Shown one piece after another: positions 1 through 5,081 of a stretch of DNA of 5,081 nt (positions are counted from its first letter, which is position 1; each line of letters begins with the position of its first letter). A program made the position numbers and the translations under genes. The DNA comes from JBKBRC01 sp046292345 (GTDB lineage: Bacteria; Bacteroidota; Rhodothermia; Rhodothermales; Rubricoccaceae), in NCBI GenBank assembly GCA_046292345.1, contig JBKBRC010000085.1, positions 1 through 5,081 on the forward strand, written 5' to 3'. The notes beneath the pieces are model-generated. The model was not told the origin of the DNA, ran no database searches, and saw nothing but the letters and a program-made list of their open reading frames with translations.

Positions 1-1058
1 GCGGCCACACCGCCGCCGCCCAGGCGCCGCTTGGCCAGCTGCGCGGCGGTCGTGGCCGCCGGGAAGCCCGTGCAGCGCTGCATCGCCGAGTAGCCGGTCG
101 CCTCGTCGTAGCGGTCGGTGAGGGTGTAGGTGAGCGTGCCGGCCTCGCCGCCGGCCAGGCCCTCGATCACGACGCGCACCAGCACGGCGTCGCGGTAGGG
201 CCCGCCGAGGCGCCGGCGCAGGCGGCGCACGAGTACGTCGCGGTACGTCATGTGGGTGCGCACGTCGAGCGTGGTGCGGTCGGCGAAGCCGAGCTCGAAG
301 AGGAAGCGCATCTGCGCGGCGTGGCCCGCCGGGCGGAGCACTTTGACGTCGAGCGACTCGACGCGCCCGGCGAGCGCGCGCGCCAGGTCCGAGAGGCCCG
401 CGTCGGCGTAGAACGCCTCGAGCGGCCCGAAGCCCTCCACCTCGACCGGCTCGACGCCCGTCAGCGGCGCGACCGTCTCCGGCTTGCCCCGCCGCAGCAC
501 CGTCGTGGGGGTCGTGTAGTCGTCGATGAGCTTCTCGGCCGAGTGCGCCAGGCGGAACGTGAACGTCTCCCCGGCCTCGAGCGGCACGTCCCCGACGAGC
601 ACGCGGATGGCCCGCGCCTCGTCCATCCGCTCGAGGCCGCGCATGCAGAGCATGTTGACCAGGCCAGGGGCCAGCCCGGCGCCGGTGATCACCCAGCGCT
701 GCCGCTCCTCGGCGAGCGCGCCGAGCGTGCGGAGCTGCTCGGCGACCGGGCGAGGGTTGCCCAGGTCGACGAAGTGGGCGCCCACGCGGAGGGCCAGCCG
801 GGCCAGGCGGGGGTTGAGCTCGGGCGCGACGCACGAGACGACGGCGGCGCTGCCCGAGAGCAGCGGCTCGAGCGTCTGCTCGTCGCGCGCGTCGGCCTCG
901 TAGGTGCGCAGCTTGGCGTCGGTACAGGTGGCGCGGAAGGCGCGCAGCGTCACCGGACGAGCCTCGCAGACATGGACGCGCGTGACGGCCTCGCGCTTGC
1001 AGAGGTCGTAGGCGACGGCCGAGCCGATGGCGCCGGCGCCGAGCACGGTGATCTTCAT
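1..1058 (-). CDS. Saccharopine dehydrogenase-family NAD(P)-dependent oxidoreductase, L-lysine 6-dehydrogenase-like; 3' end cut off by window edge
   Basis: The frame is open from an ATG at 1058 to the left edge, giving 352 residues without a stop; the family is usually about 380-400 residues, so only a short C-terminal piece should be missing. The protein opens with MKITVLGAGAIGSAVAYDL, a Rossmann nucleotide-binding fold with GAGAIG at residues 7-12. GLAPGLVN (128-135) matches the conserved glycine/proline loop after the Rossmann domain. Residues 181-227, from YTTPTTVLRRGK through the EGFGPLEAF stretch, and the LRPAGHAAQMRFLFELGF segment (241-258) match from memory the substrate domain of lysine 6-dehydrogenases and related saccharopine-dehydrogenase-like enzymes. 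Such enzymes oxidise an amino-acid amine with NAD(P)+ in the cytoplasm, in lysine breakdown or related pathways. The family is secure; the exact substrate is inference, and another saccharopine- or carboxynorspermidine-type dehydrogenase remains possible. It lies 133 bases after the permease stop with its own promoter candidate, so it is probably a separate transcription unit. No Shine-Dalgarno sequence precedes the ATG. Confidence 0.92.
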   Translation of the reverse strand, partial: MKITVLGAGAIGSAVAYDLCKREAVTRVHVCEARPVTLRAFRATCTDAKLRTYEADARDEQTLEPLLSGSAAVVSCVAPELNPRLARLALRVGAHFVDLGNPRPVAEQLRTLGALAEERQRWVITGAGLAPGLVNMLCMRGLERMDEARAIRVLVGDVPLEAGETFTFRLAHSAEKLIDDYTTPTTVLRRGKPETVAPLTGVEPVEVEGFGPLEAFYADAGLSDLARALAGRVESLDVKVLRPAGHAAQMRFLFELGFADRTTLDVRTHMTYRDVLVRRLRRRLGGPYRDAVLVRVVIEGLAGGEAGTLTYTLTDRYDEATGYSAMQRCTGFPAATTAAQLAKRRLGGGGVA

Positions 1059-1106
1059 GGTAGGAGCGCGCGGGGGACAGAGAAAGCTACGTCCGGCGCA
1101 GCGGGC

Positions 1107-1120
1107 TGTAAGCGCTTAAC
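1107..1120. promoter_or_regulatory. Operator-like palindrome, LacI/GalR-family style
   Basis: TAAGCGCTTA at 1109-1118 is a perfect 10-base inverted repeat centred on CG. With flanks it reads TGTAAGCGCTTAAC, close to the operators of LacI/GalR regulators (for example the cre pattern TGWAANCGNTNWCA), with the last two positions differing. It lies 51 bases upstream of the ATG at 1058 and overlaps the candidate -33 box, where a bound repressor would block RNA polymerase. Its A+T content stands out from the surrounding G+C-rich DNA. The regulator is not encoded in this window. Confidence 0.4.
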
Positions 1121-1144
1121 CCATGCATTCGCGGCGCGTACGTT

Positions 1145-1180
1145 CCACAGAGCCGTCAGGAAGCGGCCCGGGGCTCGTGG
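1145..1180 (-). terminator. Possible hairpin terminator after the permease gene
   Basis: On the minus strand CCACGAGCC (1172-1180) can pair with GGCTCTGTGG (1145-1154), a nine-pair stem with one bulged base and a 17-base loop. It begins 12 bases after the permease stop and lies before the promoter candidate of the next gene, which is where a terminator would be expected. There is no run of T after the stem, so an ordinary intrinsic terminator is doubtful. It may be an RNA 3'-end stabiliser, or chance pairing in G+C-rich DNA. Confidence 0.25.
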
Positions 1181-1191
1181 GTCCGGCGCGC

Positions 1192-2838
1192 TCAGGACGC
1201 GCGCAGCCGTCCGCCGAGGGCGCGCGCGGCGACGACGGCGAGAGCGACGAGGACCATCAGAAACACGCTGTAGGCCGCCGCGCGTCCGACAGCCCCGAGC
1301 CGGAGCTGCGCGAAGATCTCGACCGCGATTGGCCGGTTCGCGAAAACGTAAAGCATAATGGAGGAGACAAACTCGCCGAGTGCGGTCACGAACGTGAGCA
1401 GCGTCCCGGCGAGCACGCCCGGCGCGATGGCCGGCAGCACGACGCGGCGGAACGTGGTGCGGCCGCGCGCGCCGAGATCGGCCGAGGCTTCGGCGAGGCG
1501 GTCGTCAAACGTCTCGAGGGCGGCCTGCGTGCTGCGCACCACGAGCGGGACGTGCCGCACGAAGTAAGCGAGCGGCAGCAGCCACACCGTCCCGATCAGG
1601 AGCGCGCCGCCGGCGAGCACGCGCGGCTCGCTGAAGGCGACGATGAGCCCGAGCGCGATCACGGTCCCCGGAATGGCGAACGGCAGCAGCGCGAGCGCGC
1701 GCACGAGCCCGCGCCCCGGCACGCGGCTCTTGGCGACCACGAGCGCCGCCGCCACGCCGAAGGCCACGTTGGCGGCCGTCGCCAGCGTAGCCATCCAGGC
1801 CGAGTGGCGGATGGGCGCAAACACGCCCTCCTGCTGGAAGAGGTCGGCGTAGTTGGCGAGCGTGAAGCGGTCCGGGAAGACCTGCACCGTCCAGCTGCCC
1901 TCTGCAACGAAAGACAGCAGCACAACCGTGGCCACGGGCAGCAGCAGCAGCGCGAGCGCGCCGGCCACGAGGACGCCGGCGGTGGTGCGGGCCGGTCCGC
2001 GCAGGGGCTGAGGCGGGCGCGGCGTGCCCTTGGTGCCGCTCCTGGAGCCCGGCCGGCCGGCCTCGGCACCGGCGAGGAACAGCAGGCAGATCGCCGTCAG
2101 GACGAGCGAGACGGCCGCGGCACGGTCCAGGGCGCCGTTGAGCTTGAACTGGTAGATCTGCGTCGTCAGGAACGGCTCGCCCTCGGCGAAGAGCAGCGGC
2201 GCCGTAAAGCTGGCCATCGAGAGCATGAAGACGAGCAGGGCCGCGCCGGTGAGCGCCGGGCGGAGATAGGGCAGTACGACGTCGCGCGTCGTCTGCCAGC
2301 GCGAGGCGCCGAGATCGGCGGCGGCGTCGAGCAGGCTGCCGTCGAGGTCGCGGAGGGCTGCCGCGACGAAAAGGTAGAAGTAGACGTAGAAAACGTAGGT
2401 GTGCACGGCGAGCACGGCCGTGCGCCCGCGGAGCGCGAAGGGGGCCTCGCCCGTGCCGAGCGTGGCCTGGAGCACGCGCGGCAGCATCCCCGTCTCGGAG
2501 TAGAGGAAGACGAACGCGAGCACGCCCACGAGGGGCGGGAGGGCGAGCGGGAGGGCGGCGGCCACCTGGAGCGCCCCGCCGAAAGGCAAACGGTAGCGCG
2601 CGAGCGCCCACGCCAGGCCCGTCCCGATCAGTCCGGCGCACACGACGGTCCCGAGCGAGACGAGCACCGAGTTGAGGAGCGCGCGCGTGCCGGCCGCCCG
2701 CGCCGAGCCGAACAGGTCGGCGAGCAGGGCCGCATCCAGGCCCAGGCGGAACGTGGCCAGGTTGGGCCAGACGACGTAGCCGAGCAGGACGCCGAGGGTC
2801 GGGACGAGCAGGGCGAGCGCGGCGCGGCGGGAGAGCAC
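1192..2838 (-). CDS. ABC transporter permease, fused two-domain type of the iron(III)/thiamine (FbpB/ThiP) family
   Basis: The 548-residue protein is the usual length for fused binding-protein-dependent inner-membrane permeases. It has two homologous halves, each of about six membrane segments: residues about 6-258 and 286-540. Each half carries the cytoplasmic EAA loop that docks on the ATPase: AAADLGASRWQTTRDVVLP at 172-190 and AEASADLGARGRTTFRRVVLP at 449-469. The halves are joined by a charged, proline/glycine-rich linker at about 260-285. Full-length two-domain permeases of this kind import Fe3+ (FbpB/SfuB/AfuB) or thiamine (ThiP); the sequence alone does not decide the substrate. The start is a GTG at 2838, immediately before the first hydrophobic segment and 20 bases after the LOG stop; no ribosome-binding site is visible. 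The ATPase and periplasmic binding protein are not in the window, so the permease either works with components encoded elsewhere or its gene cluster has been split. Cotranscription with recR and the LOG gene is suggested by spacing only. Confidence 0.92.
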   Translation of the reverse strand: MLSRRAALALLVPTLGVLLGYVVWPNLATFRLGLDAALLADLFGSARAAGTRALLNSVLVSLGTVVCAGLIGTGLAWALARYRLPFGGALQVAAALPLALPPLVGVLAFVFLYSETGMLPRVLQATLGTGEAPFALRGRTAVLAVHTYVFYVYFYLFVAAALRDLDGSLLDAAADLGASRWQTTRDVVLPYLRPALTGAALLVFMLSMASFTAPLLFAEGEPFLTTQIYQFKLNGALDRAAAVSLVLTAICLLFLAGAEAGRPGSRSGTKGTPRPPQPLRGPARTTAGVLVAGALALLLLPVATVVLLSFVAEGSWTVQVFPDRFTLANYADLFQQEGVFAPIRHSAWMATLATAANVAFGVAAALVVAKSRVPGRGLVRALALLPFAIPGTVIALGLIVAFSEPRVLAGGALLIGTVWLLPLAYFVRHVPLVVRSTQAALETFDDRLAEASADLGARGRTTFRRVVLPAIAPGVLAGTLLTFVTALGEFVSSIMLYVFANRPIAVEIFAQLRLGAVGRAAAYSVFLMVLVALAVVAARALGGRLRAS

Positions 2839-2858
2839 GGGGGCGGGGGCGAGGCGCG

Positions 2859-3413
2859 CTACGGCAGCAGCGACGCGAGCAGGCGCGCGGCGTCGGCGTC
2901 GGCAGTGAGGAGGCGGCGGTGATCAGGGCGCACGAAGCCCTCGCGCGCGGCGTGGTCGACGAACGCGAGCAGCCCATCGAAGTAGCCGCGCACGTTGAGC
3001 AGGCCGCACGGCTTGGCATGCAGTCCGAGTTGCGCCCAGGTGAGCATCTCAGCTAGCTCGTCGAGCGTGCCGAGGCCGCCGGGCAGGGCGATGAAGGCCT
3101 CGGCGAGCGCCGCCATGCGCGCCTTGCGCGCGTGCATCGAGTCTACGACGTGGAGGGCGGTCAGGCCCTCGTGCGCGACCTCGCGGTCGATCAGGAACTG
3201 CGGGATGACCCCCGTGGCCTCGCCTCCGGCCGCGAGCACGGCGTCGGCCACGATGCCCATCAGCCCGATGCGCCCGCCGCCGAAGACGAGCCCGAGGCCG
3301 CGCCGTGCCAGAAGCGTGCCCAGCGCGCGGGCCGCCTTGGCGTAGGCCGGGTCGTGCCCCGCGCGGGCGCCGCAGTAGACGGCCACGCACGGGCGGGACG
3401 GCCGCGCGCTCAC
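2859..3413 (-). CDS. LOG-family protein (TIGR00730), probable cytokinin riboside 5'-monophosphate phosphoribohydrolase
   Basis: This is a 184-residue Rossmann-like protein, close to the normal length for type I LOG (Lonely Guy) proteins. It shows VAVYCGARAG near the N-terminus, the nucleotide-binding FGGGRIGLMG at 44-53, MHARKARM at 93-100 with the conserved RK pair, and the family signature PGGLGTLDE at 111-119 with its catalytic glutamate at 119. Characterised members hydrolyse N6-modified AMP, or AMP itself, to the free base and ribose 5-phosphate in the cytoplasm. In most bacteria the physiological substrate is unknown, so the activity is assigned by family only. I chose the GTG at 3413 because it shares GTGA with the recR stop codon and puts the first beta strand at residue 9, as expected; the longer open frame upstream is an antiparallel-phase shadow of recR. 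A GAGGG at 3426-3430 lies 12 bases before the GTG, which is too far for a strong ribosome site, so translation is probably coupled to recR. Confidence 0.94.
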   Translation of the reverse strand: MSARPSRPCVAVYCGARAGHDPAYAKAARALGTLLARRGLGLVFGGGRIGLMGIVADAVLAAGGEATGVIPQFLIDREVAHEGLTALHVVDSMHARKARMAALAEAFIALPGGLGTLDELAEMLTWAQLGLHAKPCGLLNVRGYFDGLLAFVDHAAREGFVRPDHRRLLTADADAARLLASLLP

Positions 3414-4066
3414 AGCCCGGCGCGTCCCTCGAGCGCACGGCTGAGCGTCGCCTCGTCGGCAAACTCGAGGTCGCCGCCGATGGGCAGGCCGCGCGCGATA
3501 CGCGTCACGCGCGTGCCGAAGGGGGCGAGCATCTGGCTGACGTAGTAGGCCGTGGTGTCGCCCTCGACGGTCGGGTTCATGGCCAGGATCACCTCGCGGA
3601 CGGGCACAGCCTCCGACTGGCCGTCGGGCGAGTCCTCGGGCAAGTCGGCCGCCGACGCTTCCGGCGCCGCCACACGCGCGACGAGCTCGCGGATACGCAG
3701 GTCGTTGGGCCCGACGCCGTCCAGGGGCGAGATGACGCCGCCGAGCACGTGGTAGAGCCCTCGGAAGTCGCCCGTGCGCTCGATCGCCAGCACGTCGCTC
3801 GCCTCCTCGACGACGCAGATCAGCGAGCGGTCGCGCCGCGCCGAGCGGCAGACCGGGCACGGGTCTTCGTCGGTCACGTTGAAGCACACCGAGCACGACC
3901 TGACGCGGTCCTTGACCGCCACGAGGGCTTTGGCAAGCTCCACCACGTCCTCGCGTGGCATCTTGAGCACGTACGCGGCCAGGCGCTGCGCCGTCTTGCG
4001 GCCGATGGTCGGCAGGCGCGAGAACTGCTCGACGAGCGCGTCGACGGTTTCGGAGGTGAGGTGCAT
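3410..4066 (-). CDS. recR: Recombination mediator protein RecR
   Basis: RecR works with RecF and RecO to load RecA on gapped single-stranded DNA during recombinational repair. The 218-residue protein has the family parts in order: an N-terminal helix-hairpin-helix (LPTIGRKTAQRLA, 18-30); a four-cysteine zinc finger with C58, C61, C70 and C73; and a Toprim domain from ICVVEEASD (83-91) through NPTVEGDTTAYY (164-175). The C-terminal signature is ARGLPIGGDLEFADE (191-205). All four zinc ligands and the acidic Toprim residues are present. Family members are about 200 residues; the excess is a low-complexity acidic segment at about 133-154 in the Toprim domain. The ATG at 4066 is chosen because the family N-terminus begins there; the frame continues open for 100 residues upstream, but that stretch runs through the intergenic gap and into ybaB. 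It follows ybaB after 91 bases and overlaps the LOG gene by four bases. No Shine-Dalgarno sequence precedes it. Confidence 0.98.
   Translation of the reverse strand: MHLTSETVDALVEQFSRLPTIGRKTAQRLAAYVLKMPREDVVELAKALVAVKDRVRSCSVCFNVTDEDPCPVCRSARRDRSLICVVEEASDVLAIERTGDFRGLYHVLGGVISPLDGVGPNDLRIRELVARVAAPEASAADLPEDSPDGQSEAVPVREVILAMNPTVEGDTTAYYVSQMLAPFGTRVTRIARGLPIGGDLEFADEATLSRALEGRAGL
3604..3670 (-). other. Low-complexity insertion inside the RecR Toprim domain
   Basis: This codes for roughly residues 133-154 of RecR, rich in Ala, Glu, Asp, Ser and Pro (AAPEASAADLPEDSPDGQSE). In E. coli RecR (recalled sequence) 19 residues separate the GP before the DD/ND motif from EVIL; here there are 38, so about 19 are extra. 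It falls between a surface helix and the next beta strand, where a loop can be tolerated. The reading frame and the motifs on both sides are intact, so it is an in-frame extension rather than damage. Confidence 0.7.
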
Positions 4067-4157
4067 GGGAGAGTGCGGGCGTGGCGGGAAAGCTCGCACG
4101 GGCACATGACAACGCTGCGTCGGGGCACGACGCGCGGGCGCGGGCGTCGGGGCCGCC
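4067..4157 (-). other. Gap between ybaB and recR
   Basis: This 91-base gap has no coding support. Read on the minus strand it can form a six-pair hairpin (CGACGC at 4144-4149 with GCGTCG at 4128-4133, loop 10) that is not followed by T residues, so it is a poor terminator. The sequence GCGTCGGGGC occurs twice on the plus strand (4117-4126 and 4144-4153). AGCTTTCC lies 21 bases upstream of the recR ATG, with a TTG only 15 bases further up, too close for a good Bacteroidota promoter. An internal recR promoter is possible but not supported strongly. Confidence 0.3.
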
Positions 4158-4505
4158 CTAGAAGCCCATCCGGTCGAGGCCGCCGAGATCGAGGCCGGGC
4201 GGGAGCATGGCCGAGGCCGCTTCCTGCATCTTGCGCGCCTTGAGCGCCTCGGCCTCGTCGAGCGCCTTGTTGATGCCCGCCACGAGCAGGTCCTCGAGGA
4301 GCTCGCTGTCATCGGGGTTGATGACCTCACGCTCGATCTTGACCGAGACGAGGCGGCCGGTGCCATCGGCCGTCACGGCGACCATGCCGCCGCCGGCCTC
4401 GGCCGTGACGCGCTCGGCGGCGAGCGCCGACTGCGTGTCGGCAACCTTCTGCTGCATCTCGGCCATGCGGCCGAAGAGATCGGCCATGTTGGGGGTGCCG
4501 TCCAT
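4158..4505 (-). CDS. ybaB: YbaB/EbfC-family nucleoid-associated protein
   Basis: The protein is 115 residues, the usual length for this family of small dimeric DNA-binding proteins found beside dnaX and recR. It has the conserved N-terminal helix ADLFGRMAEMQQKVADTQ (8-25), the AEAGGGMVAVTADG strand region (35-48), VKIEREVINPDDSELLEDLL (55-74), a long helix containing ALDEAEALKARKMQE (81-95) and the tail LPPGLDLGGL (101-110), which resembles Bacteroidota members. Homologues (YbaB, EbfC) bind DNA with little or modest sequence preference and affect chromosome organisation; the precise role is unsettled. The ATG at 4505 is 13 bases after the dnaX stop. A second in-frame ATG at residue 7 (MADLFGRM) fits the usual family N-terminus slightly better, so the true start could be at 4487. 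Neither has a Shine-Dalgarno sequence; the first is preceded by a C/T-only run. Confidence 0.96.
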   Translation of the reverse strand: MDGTPNMADLFGRMAEMQQKVADTQSALAAERVTAEAGGGMVAVTADGTGRLVSVKIEREVINPDDSELLEDLLVAGINKALDEAEALKARKMQEAASAMLPPGLDLGGLDRMGF

Positions 4506-4518
4506 AGGGAGGAGGGGT

Positions 4519-5081
4519 TCAGGACCAGACGATTTCCGCGCCGAAGCGCTCGAAGAGCGCGCGGACGACGGGGTGCTCCTGCCGGAGCTGCTTGAGCCGC
4601 TCGAACGGGTCGGCGCGGAGGGCGGTTTCCCTGGCCGCGGCCGCCTCGTGCACGACGAAGCGGAGGGGCGGGGGCGCCTGGCCGAGCATCTCGGCTAGGC
4701 GCTCGGCCAGGCGCTCGGCGCTCGGCGTCGCCACGTCGACCCCGAAGGCGGTCGGCACGCCGATCTCGAGCGCGCCGCGGCGCACGCGCAGCGGCGTAGC
4801 ATCGACGAGCACGGCGCCGAGCGCGACGTTGTGCTGCCGGACGTCCGCGACGAGCCGTGGCCATGCGTCGCGCACGCGCGCGAGGGCGCTGCCAAGGGCG
4901 GCCTCGGCCGGCAGAGCCGCGACGGTGGCCATCGCGGTGGCGCCGTCGCCCGCGCCGTCGCCCGCGCCGTCGCCCGCGGTGTTGGCATCCCCGCCGGGAC
5001 TGGGGCGCCGCAGGGCGGGCCGCCCGAACAGGTCGGGCGGGCCTGCCGGGGGGGGCGCGGCGGAGGGCGCCGCGCCGGGGG
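4519..5081 (-). CDS. dnaX: DNA polymerase III subunit gamma/tau, C-terminal part; 5' end outside window
   Basis: The frame is open from the right edge to a TGA at 4519-4521, giving the last 186 residues. The AAA+ clamp-loader domain lies outside, so the call rests on the C-terminal domain and on gene order (dnaX-ybaB-recR). Window residues 1-49 are a Pro/Gly/Ala-rich linker containing PPDLFGR (14-20) and three GDGA-type repeats. Residues about 60-150 form the globular C-terminal domain, with a WPRLVADVRQHNVALGAVL helix followed by LVDATPLRVRRGALEIGVP strands, as I recall from Bacteroidota tau proteins. The tail HPVVRALFERFGAEIVWS is also typical. The protein belongs to the replicative clamp loader, which links the polymerase to the sliding clamp. 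An ATG at 4932 would give a 137-residue protein, but it lies inside the linker and there is no stop upstream, so it is taken as an internal methionine. Confidence 0.85.
   Translation of the reverse strand, partial: PGAAPSAAPPPAGPPDLFGRPALRRPSPGGDANTAGDGAGDGAGDGATAMATVAALPAEAALGSALARVRDAWPRLVADVRQHNVALGAVLVDATPLRVRRGALEIGVPTAFGVDVATPSAERLAERLAEMLGQAPPPLRFVVHEAAAARETALRADPFERLKQLRQEHPVVRALFERFGAEIVWS
4941..4976 (-). repeat. Three exact 12-base tandem repeats in dnaX
   Basis: On the plus strand CGCCGTCGCCCG is repeated three times without mismatch (4941-4952, 4953-4964, 4965-4976). In the dnaX frame the unit is a multiple of three and encodes repeating Gly-Asp-Gly-Ala within the linker. Copy changes would keep the frame, so the number of copies could vary between strains without loss of function. 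Confidence 0.9.

Larger units (their letters stand above)
1059..1191 (-). promoter_or_regulatory. Leader of the saccharopine-dehydrogenase-like gene with candidate promoter
   Basis: This is the longest non-coding stretch in the window. Read on the minus strand it holds TAGCTTTC (1082-1089), which differs from the Bacteroidota -7 consensus TAnnTTTG only in the last base. CTTA lies exactly 19 bases upstream, where the -33 TTG-type box is expected, but matches it imperfectly. Transcription would start near 1075, giving a leader of about 17 bases. A palindrome at 1109-1118 overlaps the -33 position. The promoter reading assumes a Bacteroidota-type sigma factor; the box is short, so chance occurrence cannot be ruled out. 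Confidence 0.35.

Noticed and set aside
252..1358. A 368-codon open frame on the plus strand opposite the dehydrogenase gene
   Set aside because: It is rich in Arg, Ala, Glu and Gly, has no recognisable motif and runs across the intergenic region into the permease gene. The minus strand encodes a clear Rossmann enzyme.
1123..2922. A 599-codon open frame on the plus strand opposite the permease gene
   Set aside because: Its composition is dominated by Arg, Glu, Ala, Gly and His without any fold or motif, which is the usual product of reading the reverse of a G/C-third-position gene. The minus-strand frame has two permease domains with EAA loops.
1505..3019. A 504-codon minus-strand frame across the permease and LOG genes
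   Set aside because: It is an out-of-frame reading of the permease gene, made of Arg/Ala/Pro-rich low-complexity sequence.
4117..4153. Direct repeat GCGTCGGGGC (4117-4126 and 4144-4153) as a possible binding or attachment site
   Set aside because: It has two short G+C-rich copies in a very G+C-rich genome with no mobile gene nearby; chance similarity is the simplest explanation.
3305..4243. A 312-codon plus-strand frame opposite recR and the LOG gene
   Set aside because: It is antisense to two genes with complete family signatures, and its Arg/Gly/Asp-rich product has no family resemblance.
4067..4366. A 100-residue N-terminal extension of RecR
   Set aside because: It is an out-of-frame reading of ybaB and the gap, rich in Ser and Arg; the known RecR N-terminus matches the internal ATG at 4066.
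4506..4516. AGGGAGGAGGGG on the plus strand, resembling a strong ribosome-binding site
   Set aside because: It lies on the wrong strand for ybaB, and no plus-strand gene begins after it; on the coding strand it is pyrimidine-only.

Overview
This 5,081-base window is very G+C-rich chromosomal DNA, with G or C at nearly every third codon position. It is almost entirely coding, and every gene I can support lies on the minus strand, so transcription runs from right to left. The order is dnaX (3' part only), ybaB, recR, a LOG-family phosphoribohydrolase gene, a fused two-domain ABC transporter permease gene, and a saccharopine-dehydrogenase-family gene whose 3' end is cut off by the left edge. No RNA gene, insertion sequence, CRISPR array or phage feature is visible.

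The first four genes look like one housekeeping operon. dnaX (clamp loader), ybaB (nucleoid-associated protein) and recR (recombinational repair) are neighbours in many bacteria. dnaX and ybaB are 13 bases apart, and recR overlaps the LOG gene by four bases (GTGA). The permease gene starts only 20 bases after the LOG stop, so it is probably read from the same transcript, although its function is unrelated. A weak hairpin follows the permease gene. The saccharopine-dehydrogenase-like gene then sits behind its own 133-base leader, which holds a perfect TAAGCGCTTA palindrome and a plausible promoter.

Organism (inference): no start has a convincing Shine-Dalgarno sequence, and four of the five visible starts follow a pyrimidine-rich, purine-poor leader. 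The YbaB and DnaX C-terminal sequences have a Bacteroidota-like look, and the G+C content is very high. Together this points to a high-G+C member of the Rhodothermota/Bacteroidota group (Rhodothermales-like). This is a moderate-confidence guess from pattern memory, not from a search.

I did not find a new defence, mobile or toxin-type system. The points most worth a second look are the operator-like palindrome over a candidate promoter, a roughly 19-residue acidic insertion in the RecR Toprim domain, a 12-base tandem repeat with a DLFG motif in the DnaX linker, and an ABC permease with no ATPase or binding protein beside it.
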